This document shows, in pieces, positions 58,612-64,000 of a DNA stretch of 64,000 nucleotides. Each line of letters opens with the position of its first letter. Position 1 is the stretch's first letter. Both the position numbers and the translations under genes were made by a program. The notes beneath the pieces were generated by a model. That model had not been told where the DNA came from. It made no database searches and saw nothing but the letters and a program-made list of their open reading frames with translations. The stretch comes from Clostridia bacterium (GTDB taxonomy: Bacteria; Bacillota; Clostridia; Christensenellales; Borkfalkiaceae). The DNA is taken from the NCBI GenBank assembly GCA_017465145.1, contig JAFTWU010000010.1:17365-81364 (forward strand), given 5' to 3'.

Positions 58612-58863
58612 CTAATTAACTTTCTTTTCTAAATAATCAATAACGTCTTTAACCGTTTGGAAGTCGCCAAAACCAACGTCGTCTAAACGGATGCCAAAAG
58701 ATTCTTCGATAGCGATTACAACGTATAAAACGCCAACCGAACTTAAACCTAAATCAGTTACCAAATTAGAATCTTCCGTATACTGCTTTTCAACGCCCGT
58801 GCTACCCTGGATAGCCATATCGAAGGCGTCGTTTAACTTTTCAATAATTTCTTGTCTAGTCAT
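58612..58863 (-). CDS. Acyl carrier protein, atypical attachment motif
   Basis: 83 aa. Four-helix acyl carrier protein: EIIEKLNDAFDMAIQGSTGV, DLGLSSVGVLYVVIAIEESF and the end DVIDYLEKKVN. The usual L-G-x-D-S-L is L-G-L-S-S-V, so the Ser for phosphopantetheine is kept but the Asp before it is Ser. Start overlaps the ligase stop by 8 nt. A dedicated, non-housekeeping ACP for this operon. Confidence 0.9.
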   Translation of the reverse strand: MTRQEIIEKLNDAFDMAIQGSTGVEKQYTEDSNLVTDLGLSSVGVLYVVIAIEESFGIRLDDVGFGDFQTVKDVIDYLEKKVN

Positions 58864-60367
58864 TTGAATTTTCTTTCCTTAAAATTTTCATACTTGGTGA
58901 ACGCAAGAAGTCCGTTTCGCGAATTACTATTTTGTTTATCCTTTCAAAAGCAGGCAAGGTTTTGTTAACTTCTAAAATTTGTTCTTTTAAGAAGGTTTCC
59001 TTATCTTCTATTTTAAGCGCGTTAAGAACGGTAAGTCTTGGAACGACTTGCAAAGATAAAACGTTTGATTTGTCAAGGTATACAAGGCTATCTTGAATAG
59101 CGTCTATCGTGTTAAACTTGCTTTCAAGTTCGGCGGGAGAAACGTTTTCGCCTGAAGGTAGAACGATAATTTCCTTTTTTCTGCCAACGATGTAAAGCAT
59201 ATTGTCTTCGTCCATTCTTACAAGGTCGCCCGTCTTAAAATAGCCGTCTTCATAAGAAAGTTCGTTTTCTTCGGGCTCACCAACGTAACAGTCCATCATG
59301 TTGTCGCCCTTAATCCACAATTCGCCGTCTACTATTTTATATTCAATACCTTCGTAAATATAGCCTACTGCTTCTGCATTTTTCTTGCTTTCGGGATTGC
59401 CACTAACAAGGTTTGCGCTTTCAGTTAAGCCGTAACCAGGAAGTAGCGTTACGCCGATTTTATCATATTCACTTACAAGGTAAGGTGGAACTACCGCCGC
59501 ACCGCAAATGATTGTTTTAATACTGTCGCCAAGCATATTTTTGCCAAACTTTTTAGAAAGGTTTAGTGCCATTTCGGCAAGCGCGGGAACTAAAACCATA
59601 ACGGTTGGCTTAAACACCGCGATATCCCTAAACATATCTTTATTATTACGGCAGATAAATATTGCACTACCCGTGTATAAACTTGTTAAAAGGTTTCTTA
59701 TTAAACCGAAAACGTGCGTTAAAGGAAGAACTAGAACGTAGCGTTGACCAAATACGTTTTTAGTGCCAAAACAACCGTTTTTAACACCGCGCATCAACGC
59801 CTTATTAGATAAAAGCGCGCCTTTACTTTTGCCCGTTGTACCACCCGTAAATAGTATGGTGCAAGGTTCTTTGCCAGAAACGAAAGTCATTTCTAAACTA
59901 TCGTTTGACCTTTCGCTTTCCGTTATATATATAACCGCGGGATTTTTTTCTTTTGCAAACGCAACCTTTTCTTCCATTTCGCTTGCGTAGATTAAGCCTT
60001 TAAGTTGGAACTTTAAGGTGCAACCAAAAACGGTTACGTTATCTAAGTGTGGTGGTAAAAGAACGGCAACCGCACCCATAGTGGTAATTGCCAAAAAACT
60101 TATTGCAAAAGCGCAACAGTTAGGCATATAGATACCCACTCTATCGCCTGCTTTAATACCCTTTTCGTTAAGGAGAGCGCGAACGGATGCAACTTCTTTT
60201 TCCACTTCTTTAAAAGTGTATGAAGTGCCGTCTGCAATAGCGATATTATCTGCATATTCGTTAATACAATGCTGCCACATTGAAGATACGTTTTCATAGT
60301 CAACTATTTTTGACCACGTAACTTCGTCGGTATATTTCTTAAAAACGTTGGTTGAGTTCTTATCCAT
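58856..60367 (-). CDS. AMP-forming acyl ligase (acyl-ACP/acyl-CoA synthetase type)
   Basis: 503 aa from the ATG at 60367 (AAGGAAAA before it; a Met 43 codons earlier overlaps the acyltransferase). Adenylate-forming enzyme: P-loop ILFTGGTTGKSKGALLS, A5 region LLPGYGLTESANL, YFKTGDLVRMDED, and the C-terminal catalytic Lys in RSPSMKILRKE. Beside a dedicated ACP it most likely loads fatty acid onto that ACP; acyl-CoA formation is the alternative. It parallels the ligase half of E. coli Aas. Confidence 0.9.
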   Translation of the reverse strand: MDKNSTNVFKKYTDEVTWSKIVDYENVSSMWQHCINEYADNIAIADGTSYTFKEVEKEVASVRALLNEKGIKAGDRVGIYMPNCCAFAISFLAITTMGAVAVLLPPHLDNVTVFGCTLKFQLKGLIYASEMEEKVAFAKEKNPAVIYITESERSNDSLEMTFVSGKEPCTILFTGGTTGKSKGALLSNKALMRGVKNGCFGTKNVFGQRYVLVLPLTHVFGLIRNLLTSLYTGSAIFICRNNKDMFRDIAVFKPTVMVLVPALAEMALNLSKKFGKNMLGDSIKTIICGAAVVPPYLVSEYDKIGVTLLPGYGLTESANLVSGNPESKKNAEAVGYIYEGIEYKIVDGELWIKGDNMMDCYVGEPEENELSYEDGYFKTGDLVRMDEDNMLYIVGRKKEIIVLPSGENVSPAELESKFNTIDAIQDSLVYLDKSNVLSLQVVPRLTVLNALKIEDKETFLKEQILEVNKTLPAFERINKIVIRETDFLRSPSMKILRKENSND

Positions 60368-60368
60368 A

Positions 60369-61031
60369 TTATTTTTCCTTATTAAATTTACTTTCGTAAA
60401 GCGTGGCAAGTTCAATTTCCTTTTGGCGAATAAACCTGCTTGCTTGGTCAATTTTTTCCATAGTGGGTATAATGCCGCAAATAGACGCAACGTCAATGGG
60501 TTCGCCTATCATAATTGTAACGCGGTTATACCAACGCTTTGGTTTAACGATATATACGGGCACTATCGGTTTTTTGCCGATATGCGCCATAAGTACTGCA
60601 CCCGATTTATAATCTTGAACGGTATCTTCTTTTCTATTAACGTAACCTTCTGGGAATATTACGACAAGTTTTTCTTCTTTTAATCTGTCGCAAACGCTGT
60701 GAAGAGAACTCATATTAAAGTTTTCTTTATCAACGATTATACAATGCATACGTTCAAAAAACTTCCTTTTTGTTGGCGTGTCGTATAAATCTTTAGTTGC
60801 TAAACAGTAAAGTCTTCTGTTAAGAAAAGCAAGATGAACAATAATGGGGTCTAAAAAACTAGTGTGGTTTGCCGCGATAATCGCACCGCCCTTGATTTTT
60901 TTAGGGACGTTTTCGCTTGCGCGAACAATCCTTGGCCTAAGCCATATTAGTGCGGGAATAAGCCCCGTTATCTTTACGAAATCGTAGGCAAAATTACTTT
61001 GCTTTTTCTTCTTTTTGGCGGTTGAGTTCAT
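60369..61031 (-). CDS. PlsC-type acyltransferase 2
   Basis: 220 aa. HX4D motif ANHTSFLDP, the second block VIFPEGYVNRKEDT and KPIVPVYIVKP, as in 1-acyl-glycerol-3-phosphate acyltransferases. A Lys-rich start and one hydrophobic helix anchor it to the membrane. Its start overlaps the upstream acyltransferase by 38 nt and it ends 1 nt before the ligase ATG, so translation is tightly linked. Confidence 0.88.
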   Translation of the reverse strand: MNSTAKKKKKQSNFAYDFVKITGLIPALIWLRPRIVRASENVPKKIKGGAIIAANHTSFLDPIIVHLAFLNRRLYCLATKDLYDTPTKRKFFERMHCIIVDKENFNMSSLHSVCDRLKEEKLVVIFPEGYVNRKEDTVQDYKSGAVLMAHIGKKPIVPVYIVKPKRWYNRVTIMIGEPIDVASICGIIPTMEKIDQASRFIRQKEIELATLYESKFNKEK

Positions 61032-61641
61032 CTTTTAACTGAATAATTTTTTCTCTTAATTTTACTGTTATAATAGCGCGGTTTTCCCTTTCGGTTAAAC
61101 TTTCATCGTACATATCTTTAACGTTAATCGGCTTGCCGATTATAACGCTACACGGTCCTTTACCCATATATTTACCATCGGCGTATACGGGGATAATGGG
61201 CGCACCGCTATCAAATGCTATTTGGGTTACGCTTGTCTTAAACGGCAAGGGTTTTTCTTCGTGTGCTTTAGGAATACGCGCCTCTGGATAAACCATAAGA
61301 ACGCCACCTTTATCTAACACTTCAACGCTTTTTTTCATAAACGAAAAGTCACGCTTATCGCGGTCAACCTTAATGCTACCAAGCATCTTTAGAAAAAAGG
61401 TCATAAAAAAGTTCTTTTTATACATAAGTTCTGCAACTTGACAGCGCAAAACCCTATCGAAAAACAAAAACTCCATAAACCCAAAGTCTAAAATATTGTT
61501 GTGGTTTGTTATTACTATCGCCTTGCCTTTTATATGACGGTTTTGTGTACGTTTATCTTCGTAATAAACTTTTTTTCTAAATATAAAAAGCGAAAAAATC
61601 CAAGCGGTAATCTTAAAAAACCAAGTACCCAAGTAATGCAT
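60994..61641 (-). CDS. PlsC-type acyltransferase 1
   Basis: 215 aa. Hydrophobic start (HYLGTWFFKITAWIFSLFIF), HX4D motif ITNHNNILDF, block VYPEARIPKAHE and GAPIIPVYADG. The NHNNILD box differs from NHTSFLD of the second copy, so the two probably use different acceptors, e.g. successive acylation positions. Five bp after the transporter gene. Confidence 0.86.
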   Translation of the reverse strand: MHYLGTWFFKITAWIFSLFIFRKKVYYEDKRTQNRHIKGKAIVITNHNNILDFGFMEFLFFDRVLRCQVAELMYKKNFFMTFFLKMLGSIKVDRDKRDFSFMKKSVEVLDKGGVLMVYPEARIPKAHEEKPLPFKTSVTQIAFDSGAPIIPVYADGKYMGKGPCSVIIGKPINVKDMYDESLTERENRAIITVKLREKIIQLKDELNRQKEEKAK

Positions 61642-61646
61642 TTTAA

Positions 61647-63560
61647 CTATTCAGCCTTTCCTTCTAGTTTATAAACCTTATTAACCTTATGTTGTAAAAT
61701 TGACAAAGTAACCAAGTTTACGGGTAAAATGGGGAATATTATACCGAAAATAATAAATAACACTTTGCTTGATTTAGCGTTTCCGCCAAGCGCGTTAATC
61801 TTTTCAACGATAACGTTATCCGCTTTAATAGCCGTGTAAATAGACGCAAACGGAACGAAACAGCTAAGCGCCCATAAGCCCATACGGTTAAACTTTTTAT
61901 CGGTAAAGGTCTTAACGTCTTTTAACATAAATATCGGCCAAATGAAACCGAAGATAAAGCCTGATAAAATTGAAAGACCGATTTGAACGAATAGAATTTC
62001 GCCTTTTTCTTCTTTAACAAATTCATCGTCGTTTTCAACGCTTGAAATATCAAGGTCGGGGTTTTGCTTCTTTAATTCTTTTGCAACGATAGCGGGTGTG
62101 TAATCTTTTGGCATCTTAAACGCCAAGATAACGCCTAAAATACACGTTGCGGCAACTATGAAAGGAACGATTGTAGTCCCTAGGTTAAATACGGTTGAAG
62201 GGTCAACGCCAAGGCTTGTTGCAGCGTTGGTAAGCGCGTCGGTAATAACACCGCCTTCCGCCGTGCCTTTAGCCCAAACGACACCGCCTTCGGTACTGAA
62301 GAATAAGTTTTTAATGGTTTCGTAAATAAGTGAGCCGGAAATTGCGCCAACGATAGAAGTAAATAGCGCGTTTGCCGCAAAGTACATTGCAGAGTGGTTC
62401 TTTTTGGTAAGTTGTTCTTCAACGCTAGCAATTTGCGCCGTTATGTGATAGGGCATCATAAAGAAAGAACCTATCGCCCAACTACCACAAACACCGCCAA
62501 CGCAACCGATAATCATCTTTGCCATCTTGTTGTCGCCCATAATTAAGGTAGAACCAAAGAAGAAAGATAGTATTGCGATAGCAAAGCCAACTAGACAGGT
62601 TTGGTATGCAAATCTTATGCCTTTTTTAGCCTTTAACTTGTTGAATAAGTAAAGCATTATGGGAACGGGCGCAAAAGCACAGGTGTTTAATATTGCCATT
62701 TCGCCGCCGTTCATACCCATACCGCCGATAATCATAGCGTTCATACCAACAAGGAACATTTGAAGACCAAAATAGGTACAGCAGTTTACGATAAGCCATC
62801 TAACGAAAGTCTTATTCTTAAAGGTAAGGGCTAAACTTTCCTTAAAGGTAACCTTTTTGGGAGCTTCGCCGTAATCTTCGGGATAGCCGTATTTAGCACC
62901 TTCTTTAATCATAAACAAGGGGATAATCATCGTAAGCATTAGTGGAACGCCACAGAACAATACAAACTTATCAATGTGAAGTTTAGTTGCGCCAAGTAAT
63001 AGTGGAACTAGTGCGTATACTAAGCAATAAGAAATGGTGTCGAAGAAAGATTTATAGGTAGAAACCCTTAATCTTTGCGGTTCGCTTTCACATACGCTAG
63101 AGAGTGAGCCGTAGAAAGCGATTAGGCACATAGTGTAGGTTGAAAAGAACACTAACGACCAAAATACTATCCAAATGGTGTTTAATAGTTGACCTTCAGG
63201 TCCGCCGATAGGTATCCAGCAAAGCACGTAAGATATAACCATAGGTAAAAAGCAAACGGCAATTGCAGGTCTACGTCTTCCCCATTTGGTAGATAAAGTA
63301 TCAGTTATATGTGCAAACGGCACGTCTATAATACCGTCAAACGCTTTTGATATTGCATATAAAATGGGGAATACCGCAGGTAAAATATAGCACGCTTTAC
63401 TTGCGAATATTTGATAGTTAACCCCCGTGGTCGTCAACATTGCAGAAGGATTAATAGCGTCGGTAAAATACGCGCCCATCAAAACCATAAGCAAGTTGGG
63501 ACCAAAGCCTGAAAATGCGAATAAAAATTCTTTCCACTTTTTGTCTAACGATCTAACCAT
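61647..63560 (-). CDS. GPH/MFS-type transporter with C-terminal extension
   Basis: 637 aa. First ~480 residues have ~12 helices and the GPH cation-symporter motif FDGIIDVPFAHITDTLSTKW-GRRRP; the extension (~515-637) adds a charged loop (ENDDEFVKEEKGE) and two or three helices. GPH proteins normally import sugars, but the related fold also moves lysolipids (as in MFSD2A and LplT-like proteins). In this operon a lysolipid or lipid-like cargo is likely, by inference. First gene of the operon. Confidence 0.85.
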   Translation of the reverse strand: MVRSLDKKWKEFLFAFSGFGPNLLMVLMGAYFTDAINPSAMLTTTGVNYQIFASKACYILPAVFPILYAISKAFDGIIDVPFAHITDTLSTKWGRRRPAIAVCFLPMVISYVLCWIPIGGPEGQLLNTIWIVFWSLVFFSTYTMCLIAFYGSLSSVCESEPQRLRVSTYKSFFDTISYCLVYALVPLLLGATKLHIDKFVLFCGVPLMLTMIIPLFMIKEGAKYGYPEDYGEAPKKVTFKESLALTFKNKTFVRWLIVNCCTYFGLQMFLVGMNAMIIGGMGMNGGEMAILNTCAFAPVPIMLYLFNKLKAKKGIRFAYQTCLVGFAIAILSFFFGSTLIMGDNKMAKMIIGCVGGVCGSWAIGSFFMMPYHITAQIASVEEQLTKKNHSAMYFAANALFTSIVGAISGSLIYETIKNLFFSTEGGVVWAKGTAEGGVITDALTNAATSLGVDPSTVFNLGTTIVPFIVAATCILGVILAFKMPKDYTPAIVAKELKKQNPDLDISSVENDDEFVKEEKGEILFVQIGLSILSGFIFGFIWPIFMLKDVKTFTDKKFNRMGLWALSCFVPFASIYTAIKADNVIVEKINALGGNAKSSKVLFIIFGIIFPILPVNLVTLSILQHKVNKVYKLEGKAE

Positions 63561-63584
63561 TTTTCATTCATCCTTTTCGTACTT

Positions 63585-63687
63585 TTTATACTAAAGTATA
63601 AAATAAAATATGCGTTAATTATAGCACTTTAAAATTGCTATTGCAAGTATTTGATAAAAATTGTCAAATATTGTCAATTTTTGTCGG
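63585..63687 (-). promoter_or_regulatory. Promoter and putative regulator sites of the lipid operon
   Basis: -35 TTGCAA (63641-63646), 17 nt, -10 TATAAT (63618-63623). About 9 bp past the start site is a perfect dyad TTTATACT-AA-AGTATAAA (63585-63602). Upstream at 63661, 63671 and 63681 TTGTC recurs at exact 10-bp steps, one helical turn, as for activator sites. Confidence 0.65.
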
Positions 63688-63764
63688 TTAACGGAAATAA
63701 GCCTATTTATGGCGCAAATAATTATAAATAAATTTGAACGCAAAAAAATAATATAAAAAAACAA

Positions 63765-63792
63765 AAAGCGGGTGGAATTTTCCACCCGCTTT
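63765..63792 (-). terminator. Terminator of a gene beyond the right edge
   Basis: Perfect 13-bp stem AAAGCGGGTGGAA / TTCCACCCGCTTT with a 2-nt loop; minus-strand continuation TTTGTTTTTTTAT. It must serve a leftward transcript entering from the right. Confidence 0.82.
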
Positions 63793-63915
63793 AATCTAGC
63801 CGTATGTCGCGGTATTGCGCGGTTAAATGCCGTTTCGCGTGCTTTTTGTGTAGCTATGCGCAAAGCATTAAACGCCGTATTGCGAAGTTTATAATTTATA
63901 CGCGTAAGAAATGAA

Positions 63916-64000
63916 TTAGAAACAAGCAAGACAAGGCTCGTCAAGGCGTGGGATGAGATAGACCTTTTGGTCATCGAAGTCCACGGCGTAGACAGTAAAC
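63916..64000 (-). CDS. Possible C-terminal end of a leftward gene (partial)
   Basis: The minus strand from the right edge is open for 27 codons and ends at a TAA at 63916; the last residues read YLIPRLDEPCLACF. The frame is protein-like and about 120 bp upstream of the terminator at 63765-63792. It could also be part of a dispersed repeat or RNA, since other frames are open here too. Not recognised. Confidence 0.3.
   Translation of the reverse strand, partial: FTVYAVDFDDQKVYLIPRLDEPCLACF

Noticed and set aside
63615-63974. 119-aa leftward frame at the right end
   Set aside because: It runs through the 63765-63792 terminator hairpin and the promoter region of the lipid operon, lacks a ribosome site, and has a protein-unlike composition.

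Overview
The window is a chromosomal stretch of an AT-rich bacterium of the Bacillota, most likely a Clostridia-type anaerobe. The evidence is the gene orders (iscR-nifS-nifU; tsaE-tsaB-rimI; nth-obgE and rsfS-nadD/yqeK; rpmG-secE-nusG-rplKAJL; rpsF-ssb-rpsR), a SpoIVFA/SpoIVFB-like pair, strong Shine-Dalgarno sites, consensus sigma-A promoters and many U-tailed hairpins. A rubredoxin/flavodiiron pair, DUF3343 and a C_GCAxxG_C_C protein fit an anaerobe. An uncultured gut lineage such as Christensenellales is my inference; base composition and phylogeny were not computed. I saw no rRNA, tRNA, CRISPR array, insertion sequence or prophage.

Layout. 1-2.3 kb: end of an alanine/glycine:cation symporter, a metal-motif DUF1292 protein, ruvX and a tiny membrane protein. 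2.3-4.4 kb: autoregulated Fe-S operon. 4.5-5.6 kb: small regulatory island with two tandem XRE repressors and a divergent SAP/Rho_N-like protein around an operator array. 5.6-8.4 kb: two unknown genes and a cyclophilin-like lipoprotein. 8.6-12.3 kb: ribosomal/secretion/NusG operon with an L10 leader and two similar hairpins before rplK and rplA. 12.4-19.9 kb: SpoIVFA/B-like pair, phosphoglycerate mutase, Ung, MntP, a CHEV-type GH4 (alpha-galacturonidase-like) and isocitrate dehydrogenase. 20-26 kb: Ddl, a membrane-fused MurF, an alpha/beta hydrolase with an apparent AUA start, the t6A genes, and RibU under an FMN riboswitch. 26-33.9 kb: ribosome-assembly and NAD genes, a nucleotidyltransferase with a broken DxD motif, Obg, Nth, and a DUF3343/cysteine desulfurase pair with an internal minisatellite. 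34-42.6 kb: S41 protease, PucR-like regulator, MsmX-type ATPase, YfbR, and a TPP-riboswitch-controlled ThiT-like transporter. 42.6-43.1 kb: candidate small RNA. 43-54.4 kb: S6/SSB/S18 operon, a large repeat-containing anchored protein, CCA enzyme, DagK, two transporters, rubredoxin/FprA and Hpt. 54.5-56.3 kb: three tandem zinc-ribbon membrane proteins.

The most unusual locus is 57.6-63.6 kb: one leftward operon of a GPH/MFS transporter, two PlsC acyltransferases, an AMP-forming acyl ligase, a dedicated acyl carrier protein with an atypical attachment motif, and an LRAT-domain/4'-phosphopantetheinyl transferase fusion. Taken together it looks like a self-contained unit that makes its own acyl-ACP and acylates (lyso)lipids, analogous in logic to the E. 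coli Aas/LplT system but built from separate proteins. Its promoter carries a palindrome and three TTGTC repeats at 10-bp steps.
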